Of a DNA stretch of 32,414 nt, positions 15,334-23,412 are shown piece after piece (the first letter of the stretch is position 1; each line of letters opens with the position of its first letter). Location of the stretch: positions 1 to 32,414 of the forward strand of contig JAVVFH010000010.1 in NCBI GenBank assembly GCA_032250585.1, written 5' to 3'. Position numbers and translations under genes: made by a program. The notes beneath the pieces were generated by a model. The model saw nothing but the letters and a program-made list of their open reading frames with translations, was not told where the DNA came from and did not search any database. The stretch comes from JAVVFH01 sp032250585. GTDB lineage: Bacteria; Pseudomonadota; Gammaproteobacteria; Xanthomonadales; SZUA-36.

Positions 15334-15612
15334 TTGTATCGAATCGGGTTCATCATCGTCATCATCCTTGCTGCCGGTCTGGGAATTCTCATCGGCGCGC
15401 TCAATCCCGGGCTGGTCGCCGTCGATCTGCTTTGGGCTCAGTTCGAATGGCCGCTCGGCCTGCTGGTGTTGAGCGTTTTTGCCGCCGGCCTGCTGTTCGG
15501 GCTGGCGCTGGCCTGGCTGCTGGCCATTCTCCCGTTGCGCGTGAAGCTGCGCCGTCTGCTGGCCCACACGAGCCAACCCTCCCCGGACCCCTATCCGAAG
15601 CCCCATGATTGA
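15334..15612 (+). CDS. lapA: LapA-domain inner membrane protein
   Basis: A small protein of about 92 residues with two membrane helices (about 3-23 and 43-65) and a basic, Pro-containing tail, of the LapA (DUF1049) family. In E. coli it is co-transcribed with LapB and helps in LPS assembly. The TTG at 15334 is chosen because GGGAG lies 7 bases upstream and it yields the short MYRIGFIIV start typical of the family; a GTG at 15298 in frame would add 12 residues without a ribosome site. The 3' end overlaps lapB by 8 bases, as expected for coupled genes. Confidence 0.85.
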   Translation: MYRIGFIIVIILAAGLGILIGALNPGLVAVDLLWAQFEWPLGLLVLSVFAAGLLFGLALAWLLAILPLRVKLRRLLAHTSQPSPDPYPKPHD

Positions 15613-16771
15613 GTACGTTTTGCTGCCGGCCTTGCCGGTGGCGGTATATTCCGGCTGGTGGCTGGCGCGATCCTGGGATCGCCGTACCAGCAACAAGCGC
15701 ACGCAGATGTTCAGCAACCAGTATTTCCAGGGACTCAATTACCTGCTCAATGAACAGCCCGACAAGGCGATCCAGGTGTTCCTCGAACTGGCCGAGGTCA
15801 ATCAGGACACGGTCGAAACACACATGGCGCTGGGCAGCCTGTTTCGGCGACGCGGGGAGGTGGACCGCGCGATCCGCTTTCACCAGAACATCATTGCCAA
15901 GCGAGGTCTCGGTGCCGAACAGCGCACCCAGGCGCTGTTGGAGCTGGGTGAAGACTATATGCGGGCCGGCTTGCTGGATCGGGCAGAGCGGCTGTTCACC
16001 GAACTGATCGAAAGCGACGCCCATACACCGGCGGCACTGCGCAGCTTGCTCGACATTTACCAGCAGGAAAAGGACTGGGCAAAAGCACTGGAGCAGGCGC
16101 AACGCCTGGAGCAGGTCAGCGGCGAGTACATGGGCCCGGTGTTGGCACAGTTCTGCTGCGAACTGGCCGAAGAGGCGGTTGCCGCCGGCGACAGGGAGCG
16201 CGCCCGCAAATATCTGCGGCAGGCACGGCGGCATGACCCGCAAAGCATAAGAGCCCGTTTCAGCCTGGCAAGACTGGCCAGCGGCGACGGCGAGGACAAG
16301 TCGGCCATGGAGATTTACGAGGAGATCGCCGGGCTCGACATGGATTACATCCCCGACCTGCTCGAGCCTTACCTGGAGGCTGCTTCACGCGCTTCGCTCG
16401 AGCGGCACGCGCGCCGACAACTGGATAACTGGGTCACGCATTACAAGGGCATCTCGCTGGTGCTCAAGCTCACAGAATGCCTGGCGAAAGAGCAAGGCGG
16501 CGAGGCGGCAGGGAAGTTTCTGGTGGAAACCCTCACCGCCAAACCGTCGGTGCGCGGGCTCGACCGCCTGGTCGAGTTCAAGGCCGACGGATACCTCGAC
16601 GCGGAATCCAGTGACGACATCCTCAAGGTCGTGGCAGCGCGCCTGATGGCCCGCCAACCAGCCTATCGATGCACCCATTGCGGCTTCAGCGGCCAGACCC
16701 ATCACTGGCAATGTCCGAGCTGCAAACACTGGAGCACGACAAAAAAAATCCACGGCGTGCTCGGCGAGTAG
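15605..16771 (+). CDS. lapB: Lipopolysaccharide assembly protein LapB
   Basis: An inner-membrane-anchored TPR protein that guides the protease FtsH to LpxC and so sets the rate of LPS synthesis. It has 388 residues, almost equal to E. coli LapB. An N-terminal membrane helix (1-20) is followed by the conserved RRTSNKRTQMFSNQYFQGLNYLL start of the TPR array, several TPRs, and a C-terminal rubredoxin-like metal site with C356/C359 and C370/C373 (CTHC, CPSC), which is essential in E. coli. It overlaps lapA by 8 bases; the sugar transferase gene follows 14 bases later, so the locus groups LPS control with O-antigen synthesis. Confidence 0.95.
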   Translation: MIEYVLLPALPVAVYSGWWLARSWDRRTSNKRTQMFSNQYFQGLNYLLNEQPDKAIQVFLELAEVNQDTVETHMALGSLFRRRGEVDRAIRFHQNIIAKRGLGAEQRTQALLELGEDYMRAGLLDRAERLFTELIESDAHTPAALRSLLDIYQQEKDWAKALEQAQRLEQVSGEYMGPVLAQFCCELAEEAVAAGDRERARKYLRQARRHDPQSIRARFSLARLASGDGEDKSAMEIYEEIAGLDMDYIPDLLEPYLEAASRASLERHARRQLDNWVTHYKGISLVLKLTECLAKEQGGEAAGKFLVETLTAKPSVRGLDRLVEFKADGYLDAESSDDILKVVAARLMARQPAYRCTHCGFSGQTHHWQCPSCKHWSTTKKIHGVLGE

Positions 16772-16785
16772 GCGGCGATCGATCC

Positions 16786-17793
16786 ATGAGCGCGTTGGCA
16801 GAGTCGGCTCATACCCAAGCGGCGATACTGACCGCCGTGTTGTCCTTTGCGCTGACTGGCTTCGCAACCTGGTACTCCAATCGACGCGGCCTGCTTGACC
16901 ACCCCGGCGAGCGTAGCAGTCACATTCGTCCGACTCCGCGGGGCGGGGGCGCCGGGCTGATGGCGGCGCTGATGGCCGTTTCCTGGTGGGCCGCCGCCTC
17001 CGATTTACCCACTGCCTGGAGCGACTGCGTGGCACCGCTGGCGGCGCTGCTGGCACTGCTGGGCTGGATCGACGATCACCGGCCGCTCTCCGCGCGCCTG
17101 CGTTTCCTTGTTCAGCTTGCAGTCACCTGTGTTCTGCTAGCGTTTGCAATACACAATGGCTGGTTGCAGGGAGTCCCCGTCGTGTTGTTCGCCGGTTCTT
17201 TTGTCTTGTGGATGACCAACCTTTACAACTTCATGGACGGCAGCAATGGCATGGCCGGTACGCAGGGCGTGTTCGCCGGGCTGGTTTTGGCCTGGCTGTA
17301 TTCCCTTTCCCATAACACACCGTTCGCGCTGGTTTCGCTGCTCGTCGCCGCGGCATGCGCGGGGTTCCTGCCCTGGAACCTCGGCCAGGCGCGCGTCTTT
17401 ATGGGCGACGTTGGAAGCCTGCCTCTGGGCTTCATTTTCGGTGCATTGCTGGTTTTCGGTGCCGGGACGGGCGACATTGCCCTGCCGGTCGCATTGATGG
17501 TCATGATGGTGTTTCTGGCGGACAGCAGCCTGACCTTGCTTGTAAGGGTATTGAAAAGGGAGCAGTGGTATAATCCCCACAAAAAGCATCTGTACCAGCG
17601 CATGATTGCCCGCGGGTGGACACACGGCCATGTCCTCTTGTTCTACCTTGCAATGAACCTCGCGCTGGTTCTGCCGGGAATCGTGGTTGCAGTCCATTAT
17701 CCGGCATCGGCCTGGCCCCTGGTCATGGCCATGGCCCTGGTCTTCGGAGCAGGGTGGTACCTGTCAATAAAAAAAATCGGAGTGCTCGCTTAA
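16786..17793 (+). CDS. WbpL/WecA-like undecaprenyl-phosphate sugar-1-phosphate transferase
   Basis: A 335-residue polytopic membrane protein of glycosyltransferase family 4 (the MraY/WecA group), with about ten hydrophobic helices. It loads the first sugar phosphate of an O-antigen or similar glycan onto undecaprenyl phosphate. Signatures are the cytoplasmic loop HPGERSSHIRPTPRGGG, NLYNFMDGSNGMAG (the DxxN-type catalytic loop), VFMGDVGSLPLGF, and the His-rich HKKHLYQRM. Closest in type to WbpL, which transfers FucNAc- or QuiNAc-phosphate; the donor cannot be read from sequence. The ATG at 16786 is selected since it begins just before the first helix, with AGGCGG upstream. The partner dehydratase lies 13 bases downstream. 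Confidence 0.88.
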   Translation: MSALAESAHTQAAILTAVLSFALTGFATWYSNRRGLLDHPGERSSHIRPTPRGGGAGLMAALMAVSWWAAASDLPTAWSDCVAPLAALLALLGWIDDHRPLSARLRFLVQLAVTCVLLAFAIHNGWLQGVPVVLFAGSFVLWMTNLYNFMDGSNGMAGTQGVFAGLVLAWLYSLSHNTPFALVSLLVAAACAGFLPWNLGQARVFMGDVGSLPLGFIFGALLVFGAGTGDIALPVALMVMMVFLADSSLTLLVRVLKREQWYNPHKKHLYQRMIARGWTHGHVLLFYLAMNLALVLPGIVVAVHYPASAWPLVMAMALVFGAGWYLSIKKIGVLA

Positions 17794-17806
17794 GCGGGAT
17801 GACAAT

Positions 17807-19705
17807 ATGAATCTAACGCGCATAGTGCGCCATCCGCGCGCGGCCGTTGTTGGGCATGATTTGGTCATGGTGGCTTTTTCATGGCTGGCAGCAGGCTGGA
17901 TTATCAATCGCGGTGGCACGCACGGTATTATTGAATCACTTCCCCTGTTCAGCGAACTGTTTCTCGTTCTTTCGGCGCAGGGCCTGGTGCTCTGGACCAC
18001 GGGGCTCTACAAGGGCCTGTGGCGCTTTGCGAGTTTCCCGGACCTTTGGAACATCGCCCGTGCAGCGACCTTTGGCACTCTTCTCATCATTGCCACGCTG
18101 ACGGTTTTTTATGGGGCGGAAGTGCGGCAGGTCCTCGGCTCCGTTTTGGTGTTTCCGGCGGTCCTGTTTCTGGCGCTCGGTCTGCCGCGGATGTGCTATC
18201 GCTTCTGGAAGGATTCACGCTACCCGGACCCTTCGAAGCGAGCCGGCCTGAAGCGCGCACTGGTGTTGGGCGCTGGCCGTTCGGGGGCCATGCTGGAGCG
18301 CGAACTGCGCCATCGCGGCGCATTCGACGTGATCGGCTTTCTGGATGACGACGAACGACTGCGGGGCGCACAGGTACACGGTGTGCCGGTACTCGGGACG
18401 ATCGACAAGCTGCCGCGGGTATGCCGTGAAGTGGGCGCTGACCTCGCCATTATCGCCATGCCCTCGGCGACCAACCAACAGATGCAGGAGGTCGTGGCGA
18501 TCTGCGAGCGCAGCGGAGTCGAGTTCCGGACACTTCCGACGCTGATCGAACTGGGCAGCAAGGCCACCCGTATCGGCGACCTCAAGCGTGTGGTCATCGA
18601 CGATTTGCTGGGCCGCGAGCCCGTCTCGCTGGTCTGGGATTCGATTCGTGACGGTCTTGCCGGCAAGCGTGTCATGATCACTGGCGGCGGCGGTTCGATT
18701 GGATCCGAACTGTGCCGGCAGATCGCTCGCCTCAATCCCGTCGAATTGATTATCGTCGACAACAGCGAATACGCGCTTTACCGCATCGATCACGAGCTGC
18801 ACAGTGAATTCCAGGATCTGATCTTTTACAGCGTGCTGGGCGACATCTGCGATTCGGCGACCGTGGAAAAGGTGGTCGGCGAGTACAAGCCGGACATGAT
18901 TTTCCATGCCGCCGCGTACAAACACCTCCCGATACTGCAGACGCAGGTACGCGAAGCCTTCCGCAATAACGTACTGGGCACCATGCGCCTGGCCGAAGCA
19001 GCCGAACGTCACGCTGTTGGTACATTTGTGCTGATTTCTACCGACAAGGCCGTCAACCCGGCGAACATCATGGGCGCCACCAAACGCGTGGCCGAGATGT
19101 ACTGCCAGAACATGAATGCGCGCTCGCGAACCCGTTACATCACGGTGCGCTTCGGCAACGTGCTCAATTCCAATGGCAGTGTCGTGCCGTTGTTCAAGGA
19201 ACAGATTGCCAAAGGCGGGCCGGTTACCGTCACGCACCCCGAGATCTCCCGTTATTTCATGACGATATCGGAGGCAAGCCAGCTGATCATGCAGGCTGCG
19301 GTGCTCGGCAGCGGTGGCGAGATTTACGTACTCGACATGGGTGAGCCGGTCAAGATCACCTATCTGGCCGAGCAGTTGATCCGGCTTTCGGGCAAGGAGC
19401 CCGGCAAAGACATCCAGATCGTGTTCACCGGGCTCCGGCCGGGCGAAAAACTGTTCGAGGAACTGTTTCACGAATTGGAGCCGTATGAGCAGACGCAGCA
19501 TGAAAAAATCTTTCTCGCCCATCCGCGGCAGGCCGATTGGGAAGACTTGAGTTCGGCCCTGCGTGAGGCGGAGCTTGCCGTGCGTCGATACGATACAAAG
19601 AAAGTCAAAGAAGCTCTGTTGAGACTGGTGCCCGAACTGGCGAACAGCTCCATTGGCGTGAAGCCGGCCGGAGCCGATATCGTACCCATTCATCGCAGCC
19701 TTTGA
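17807..19705 (+). CDS. WbpM/CapD-like UDP-GlcNAc 4,6-dehydratase, membrane bound
   Basis: A 632-residue protein of the nucleoside-diphosphate-sugar epimerase/dehydratase family needed to make QuiNAc, FucNAc or bacillosamine-type sugars. Four membrane helices lie at about 15-135, then a Rossmann-like domain (LVLGAGRSGAM at 152-162), then the catalytic SDR domain with GGGGSIGSE at 293-301 and STDKAVNPANIMGATK at 411-426. The active-site Tyr is replaced by Met (M422, K426), which is normal for the WbpM subgroup. GLRPGEKLFEEL follows near 540-550. Its pairing with the WbpL-like transferase matches the Pseudomonas O-antigen arrangement. No wzx, wzy or other glycosyltransferases are in the window. 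Confidence 0.92.
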   Translation: MNLTRIVRHPRAAVVGHDLVMVAFSWLAAGWIINRGGTHGIIESLPLFSELFLVLSAQGLVLWTTGLYKGLWRFASFPDLWNIARAATFGTLLIIATLTVFYGAEVRQVLGSVLVFPAVLFLALGLPRMCYRFWKDSRYPDPSKRAGLKRALVLGAGRSGAMLERELRHRGAFDVIGFLDDDERLRGAQVHGVPVLGTIDKLPRVCREVGADLAIIAMPSATNQQMQEVVAICERSGVEFRTLPTLIELGSKATRIGDLKRVVIDDLLGREPVSLVWDSIRDGLAGKRVMITGGGGSIGSELCRQIARLNPVELIIVDNSEYALYRIDHELHSEFQDLIFYSVLGDICDSATVEKVVGEYKPDMIFHAAAYKHLPILQTQVREAFRNNVLGTMRLAEAAERHAVGTFVLISTDKAVNPANIMGATKRVAEMYCQNMNARSRTRYITVRFGNVLNSNGSVVPLFKEQIAKGGPVTVTHPEISRYFMTISEASQLIMQAAVLGSGGEIYVLDMGEPVKITYLAEQLIRLSGKEPGKDIQIVFTGLRPGEKLFEELFHELEPYEQTQHEKIFLAHPRQADWEDLSSALREAELAVRRYDTKKVKEALLRLVPELANSSIGVKPAGADIVPIHRSL

Positions 19706-19715
19706 GAGTCATTCC

Positions 19716-20621
19716 ATGAGTTCTCGCAAACCGATCCGCAAAGCTGTTTTCCCCGTCGCAGGGCTGGGCACCCGCTTTCTACCCGCCACCAAGTCCATTC
19801 CAAAGGAAATGCTGCCAATCGTCGACAAGCCGTTGATCCAGTATGCTGTCGAAGAAGCCCTGGAAGCGGGCATCGAGACCTTGATTTTTATTACCAACCG
19901 CAAGAAACACGCGATTTCAGACCATTTCGATACCGCCTTCGAACTGGAGGTCAAGCTGGCGGCGGACGGCAAGACCGAACTTCTGTCGCGCATCATGAAC
20001 ATCGTTCCGGACACGGTCAGCCGCGTGCATGTCACGCAGACTGAAGCACTGGGTCTCGGCCACGCGGTGCTGTGTGCCGAATCGGTGGTAGGCGACGAAG
20101 CGTTCGCCGTGCTGCTGGCTGACGACATGGTGCGCAGTAACGGGCCAGGCGCATTGGCGCAGATGGTCGAAGTGTATCGCGACACCGGCGCCAGTGTAAT
20201 CGGCGTCGAGGAAATCCCCGCCGAGAAAACCCGCAGCTACGGCATTGTTGCCGTGGAAGAAAATCAGCAAGGTTACCGGCGGATAAAGACGATGGTCGAG
20301 AAGCCGGCGCCGGAGGACGCACCGTCCCGCCTGGGCGTGGTCGGCCGCTATGTGCTCGACCCCGCGGTGTTCGGTTTTCTGCATAATGTCAAAAAAGGGG
20401 CAGGGGGCGAGATCCAACTGACGGACGGCATCGCGGACATGCTCGGGACGCATTCGGTGCTGGCCTTGCCTTTCGAAGGCCAGCGATACGATTGCGGCAG
20501 CCGCCTGGGCTTCATCAAGGCGACCATCGATTACGCACTGGAGGAAGAGGGCCTGTGCGATCACGTTCTGGCCCACATGTCGGAACAGATCAGGAATCAC
20601 CGTAAGGCCGGGAATGGCTGA
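19716..20621 (+). CDS. galU: UTP-glucose-1-phosphate uridylyltransferase
   Basis: Makes UDP-glucose from UTP and glucose-1-phosphate, the donor for LPS core, capsule and trehalose or glucan synthesis. It has 301 residues. The nucleotide-binding start VFPVAGLGTRFLPATKSIPKEMLP lies at 11-34, VDKPLIQYAVEEA next, and VEKPAPEDAPSRLGVVGRYVL and the Lys-containing GQRYDCGSRLGF later. It begins 10 bases after the dehydratase gene and overlaps the putative esterase gene by 8 bases, so it is probably the centre of one envelope operon. Confidence 0.95.
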   Translation: MSSRKPIRKAVFPVAGLGTRFLPATKSIPKEMLPIVDKPLIQYAVEEALEAGIETLIFITNRKKHAISDHFDTAFELEVKLAADGKTELLSRIMNIVPDTVSRVHVTQTEALGLGHAVLCAESVVGDEAFAVLLADDMVRSNGPGALAQMVEVYRDTGASVIGVEEIPAEKTRSYGIVAVEENQQGYRRIKTMVEKPAPEDAPSRLGVVGRYVLDPAVFGFLHNVKKGAGGEIQLTDGIADMLGTHSVLALPFEGQRYDCGSRLGFIKATIDYALEEEGLCDHVLAHMSEQIRNHRKAGNG

Positions 20622-21654
20622 GCTGCGCCCCCGGGCGGACTGGCCGCGCGGAACCGTGATACGGCGCCAGCACCGCTCGCGGTGCCTGGATGAAAATCCC
20701 TGGGGCGACCCCGTCGAGCGGGAACTGTATATTTATCTGCCATATGCTTACAGTGAATCGGGCCCACCGTTTATCGCCTTGTGGGACCTTGCCGCGTACA
20801 CCAATGCCGGGCCGGGGCACCTGAACTGGAAAAATCACGGAGAAAACCTGGTACAGCGCCTAGACCGTTTGATCGGCCAGGGCGATATGGTTCCCGCCGT
20901 GGTGGTGATTCCCGATTGCTACACCTCGCTGGGCGGCAACCAGTACGTCAATTCCGCGGCGGTCGGTGCCTACGCTGATTACCTGCTGCAGGAGTTGCTG
21001 CCCCTGGTCAGTAATCACTTCAACGTGATCGACGATCGTGACGGCCGGGCGCTGTTTGGTAAGTCTTCTGGCGGCTACGGCGCCTTGTACCACGCGATGC
21101 ATTATCCGGAGGCCTGGGGCGCTGCCGCCAGCCACGCCGGCGATATGGGGTTCGAGTGGGTCTACCGTGGCGAGTTTCCAAGCGTGTGCCGGAAGCTGGC
21201 GTCTTTCGACGGTGATCCGCTCGCCTTCATGCGCGCATTCTGGCGCAAGAACCGGCCTTCCGGCCAGGATTTTGCGGCCATGATGGTGTTGGCGATGGCA
21301 GCCAGCTACGATCCGGATCTCGCCCGGCCGGAGTTGATCCGCCTGCCTTTCGACCTGCGCACCTGTGAACTGGATGAAGACCGCTGGTCCAACTGGCTGG
21401 CTCACGATCCGCTCAGGATGCTACAGGGCCGTGAACCAGCGTTGAAATCGCTGCATGGCCTGTACCTCGACGTCGGGGCGCAGGATCAGTATCACATCCA
21501 GTTCGGGACCCGCCTTTTCGTCGACCGGCTGGTGAAGGCCGGCATCGCACATCGCTACGAAGAGTTCGAGGGAAGCCACTCGGCAATCGACTGGCGCCTC
21601 GATCATTCACTGCCCTACCTGGCCGCCGCCTTGAAAAATACGGATTTACCATGA
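20614..21654 (+). CDS. Putative esterase, alpha/beta-hydrolase (enterochelin-esterase-like)
   Basis: A 346-residue protein of the putative-esterase family that includes Fes-like and mycolyltransferase-like hydrolases. The nucleophile elbow is GKSSGG at 149-154 with S151 as the likely catalytic Ser (GxSxG); an Asp in LDVGAQDQYH and a His in EGSHSAIDW complete a plausible triad. No signal peptide is visible, so it is probably cytoplasmic. Translation overlaps galU by 8 bases, which suggests a related substrate, perhaps a glycan or sugar ester, but this is inference. The substrate is unknown. Confidence 0.78.
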   Translation: MAELRPRADWPRGTVIRRQHRSRCLDENPWGDPVERELYIYLPYAYSESGPPFIALWDLAAYTNAGPGHLNWKNHGENLVQRLDRLIGQGDMVPAVVVIPDCYTSLGGNQYVNSAAVGAYADYLLQELLPLVSNHFNVIDDRDGRALFGKSSGGYGALYHAMHYPEAWGAAASHAGDMGFEWVYRGEFPSVCRKLASFDGDPLAFMRAFWRKNRPSGQDFAAMMVLAMAASYDPDLARPELIRLPFDLRTCELDEDRWSNWLAHDPLRMLQGREPALKSLHGLYLDVGAQDQYHIQFGTRLFVDRLVKAGIAHRYEEFEGSHSAIDWRLDHSLPYLAAALKNTDLP

Positions 21655-21686
21655 TAATAGATGCATAGACGATGCGTTTTTATCAT
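21651..21686. other. AT-rich hairpin between the esterase gene and nfuA
   Basis: ATGATAA (21651-21657) pairs with TTATCAT (21680-21686), with an inner GCAT/ATGC stem (21663-21666, 21672-21675) across a small internal loop. The left arm covers the esterase stop codon. A T-run of five lies within the right side. It could be a weak terminator for the galU operon or an operator for nfuA; no IscR or Fur consensus was recognised. Confidence 0.35.
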
Positions 21687-21723
21687 AAGCGCGACACGCC
21701 ACTTTCCAATAACGGAAACGAAC

Positions 21724-22332
21724 ATGATTAAAATCAGTGAGACCGCCCAACAGTATTTTCTGCGGCTGATCAAGCAACAGGACGACGACGGCCTGGGCCT
21801 GCGTATTGCCGTGAACCATGCCGGCACGCCGGGGGCCACATGCGACCTGCAGTTTTGCCCCAGTGGGCAGAACCAGCCGGATGACCGAGTGATGAACTTC
21901 CCGGGCTTCGATCTGTATGTGGCCAAGGCCAGCGAACGCTGGTTGGAAGATGCCGAAATCGACTTTGAAGAGGATACCGCCGGCGGTCAATTGACGATCA
22001 AGGCGCCGGGCATCAAGGGATCGGAGCCGTCGGCGGACGCCCGCCTCGAAGAGCGCATCGACTGGTTGCTGCAAACGGAAATCAATCCGTCGCTGGCTTC
22101 ACACGGCGGACGCGTTTCACTGGTTGAGATTACGGCAAAAAAAGAAGTCGTGCTGCAATTCGGCGGCGGCTGCCACGGTTGCGGAATGGCGGATGTGACG
22201 CTCAAGCAAGGGATCGAGCAGACCCTGTCAAGGCACATCCCTGAAATCACCGCCGTACTCGACGCCACGGATCACGCCTCGGGACAGAATCCGTACTACG
22301 CCAGCGGTGCCGACGGCCCGTCGGCGGTCTGA
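21724..22332 (+). CDS. nfuA: Fe/S biogenesis protein NfuA
   Basis: Carries a [4Fe-4S] cluster between the Isc/Suf machinery and target enzymes, and protects such targets under oxidative stress. It has 202 residues. The N-terminal degenerate A-type domain spans 1-95; the C-terminal Nfu domain has GGGCHGCGMAD with the cluster Cys residues C150 and C153. The ATG at 21724 follows a GGAA and begins MIKISETAQQYF as in relatives; the frame extends to 21661 without a better site. It stands next to an iron-sulphur-rich hydrogenase locus, which fits but may be coincidental. Confidence 0.94.
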   Translation: MIKISETAQQYFLRLIKQQDDDGLGLRIAVNHAGTPGATCDLQFCPSGQNQPDDRVMNFPGFDLYVAKASERWLEDAEIDFEEDTAGGQLTIKAPGIKGSEPSADARLEERIDWLLQTEINPSLASHGGRVSLVEITAKKEVVLQFGGGCHGCGMADVTLKQGIEQTLSRHIPEITAVLDATDHASGQNPYYASGADGPSAV

Positions 22333-22361
22333 GTTCCGCGGTGGGGCCGCGGGAGCCCGCG

Positions 22362-22718
22362 TTACTTGATTGACAGGTCCCTCAACCCTTCGCGACTGGC
22401 GTACCAGGCTGCGAGATCCTCGATGTCCTGATCACTGAGATTGGCCGACATGCCGGCCATCACGGCGTTGCTGCGCTCGCCTGAGCGGTAGTCCTGCAAG
22501 GCCCGCACCAGGTAACTCGCGTACTGGCCTGCCAGAATGGGGTAACTCGGATCGATCACGGTCCGACCGTCCTCGCCATGGCAGGCCTGGCAGGTGGCCG
22601 ACTTTTCCTTACCCTTTGCCGGGTCGCCCGCGGCGGCGGCCGTCAGCGGCATGGCCAGCAGCAGAGCCAGCGAGGTGTAACGCAGCGCGGCGGCCACAGA
22701 AAACGCCCGGTGTTTCAT
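22362..22718 (-). CDS. Monoheme cytochrome c, half of a c4-type protein (second of pair)
   Basis: A 118-residue periplasmic electron carrier. A signal peptide (1-30, ending TAAAA) is followed by one heme site CQACH at 43-47 and likely axial M87 in VMAGMSANLSDQDIEDLAAWYAS, a pattern shared with each half of diheme cytochrome c4. Length fits one domain only. The start lies one base after the stop of the sister cytochrome gene, so the two are translated together. The pair is divergent from the hydrogenase operon. Partner oxidase or reductase is unknown. Confidence 0.85.
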   Translation of the reverse strand: MKHRAFSVAAALRYTSLALLLAMPLTAAAAGDPAKGKEKSATCQACHGEDGRTVIDPSYPILAGQYASYLVRALQDYRSGERSNAVMAGMSANLSDQDIEDLAAWYASREGLRDLSIK

Positions 22719-22719
22719 G

Positions 22720-23055
22720 TCACTGTTCCCCCAACGATGCGAAGTAGGCCGAAACGTCTTCGATGTCCTGGTCTGAAAGAGCGCTGGCCTGGTATTTCAT
22801 GGTCGCATGATCCCTGTTTCCCTCCCGGTAATCCTTCAGTGCGCTGACCAAATATGCGTAGTTCTGGCCGCCGATCCTGGGCACTTTGTAGGTGGGATAA
22901 ACATTGTTGTAACCGGGAATGCCATGGCAGCCGGTACAGGTGTAGGCCTTGAGCGCGCCGGCTTCCACGTCGCCCTCGGCGCGTGCTGGATCTGCGGCGC
23001 CCAGGCCAAAGGCCAGTGCGAGGGTCACGGCCGGAATCATCAGGGAAAGTCGCAT
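22720..23055 (-). CDS. Monoheme cytochrome c, half of a c4-type protein (first of pair)
   Basis: A 111-residue exported cytochrome. The signal peptide covers about 1-26 (cleavage near PARA); heme site CTGCH at 40-44; likely axial M86 in ATMKYQASALSDQDIEDVSAYFASL, again c4-like. The ATG at 23055 is chosen since it starts the signal peptide directly with AGAG upstream; the frame reads further to 23124 but crosses the predicted promoter. Homology to the following gene suggests a split or duplicated c4 module. Possible roles are carrying electrons to a terminal oxidase or from the neighbouring periplasmic hydrogenase. Confidence 0.83.
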   Translation of the reverse strand: MRLSLMIPAVTLALAFGLGAADPARAEGDVEAGALKAYTCTGCHGIPGYNNVYPTYKVPRIGGQNYAYLVSALKDYREGNRDHATMKYQASALSDQDIEDVSAYFASLGEQ

Positions 23056-23100
23056 TGGATTCTCTGTTATGTGTTGTTTGTGGAAACCGAACAGGCGGCG

Positions 23101-23129
23101 ATTATACCTGCTGCTCCCGGGCAAACCAA
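23101..23129 (-). promoter_or_regulatory. Sigma-70 promoter for the cytochrome pair
   Basis: On the minus strand TTGGTT (23129-23124), exactly 17 bases, then a perfect TATAAT (23106-23101). The predicted start of transcription is near 23095, about 40 bases before the first cytochrome ATG. Confidence 0.55.
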
Positions 23130-23398
23130 CGCCTCACTCTGAAAAACCGCGTGACGCGGCGGGTTACGGTTCTCGACCCCGTCTTCGCCACCCGTTACGA
23201 CTGGCTCGACGTCCTGCGGCAACGGCTGGTCCCATGGTTGGGCCGGTTTCCCGATCGCACGGGGTCGGGCACGCTCGCGGGGCCTTCGACGTGAAGGCCT
23301 GATCTTCGCATCAAAACCTGAGCGTCCTCGCTGTGGCATTGAATTTTCGACAAAAAATCGCCGGGCAGAGCAGAAAAATGCAGGTTAAATGAATTTGA

Positions 23399-23412
23399 TT
23401 GATTCAAATCAT
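23399..23412 (+). promoter_or_regulatory. FNR/ANR-type box upstream of the hydrogenase operon
   Basis: TTGAT-TCAA-ATCAT matches the FNR/ANR consensus TTGAT-N4-ATCAA in nine of ten positions. A GACAAT hexamer at 23436-23441 could be the -10; a transcript start near 23447 would put the box centre at about -41.5, the usual place for activation by FNR. This suggests induction of the hydrogenase under low oxygen, with a leader of about 225 bases before hybO. Confidence 0.5.

Noticed and set aside
18215..19693. Long minus-strand frame of 492 codons
   Set aside because: It is antisense to the WbpM-like dehydratase, whose motifs are intact; high GC gives long shadow frames.
23393..23409. ATTTGA/TCAAAT inverted repeat as an FNR site
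   Set aside because: The spacing between half-sites does not fit; the overlapping 23399-23412 site matches the FNR pattern far better.
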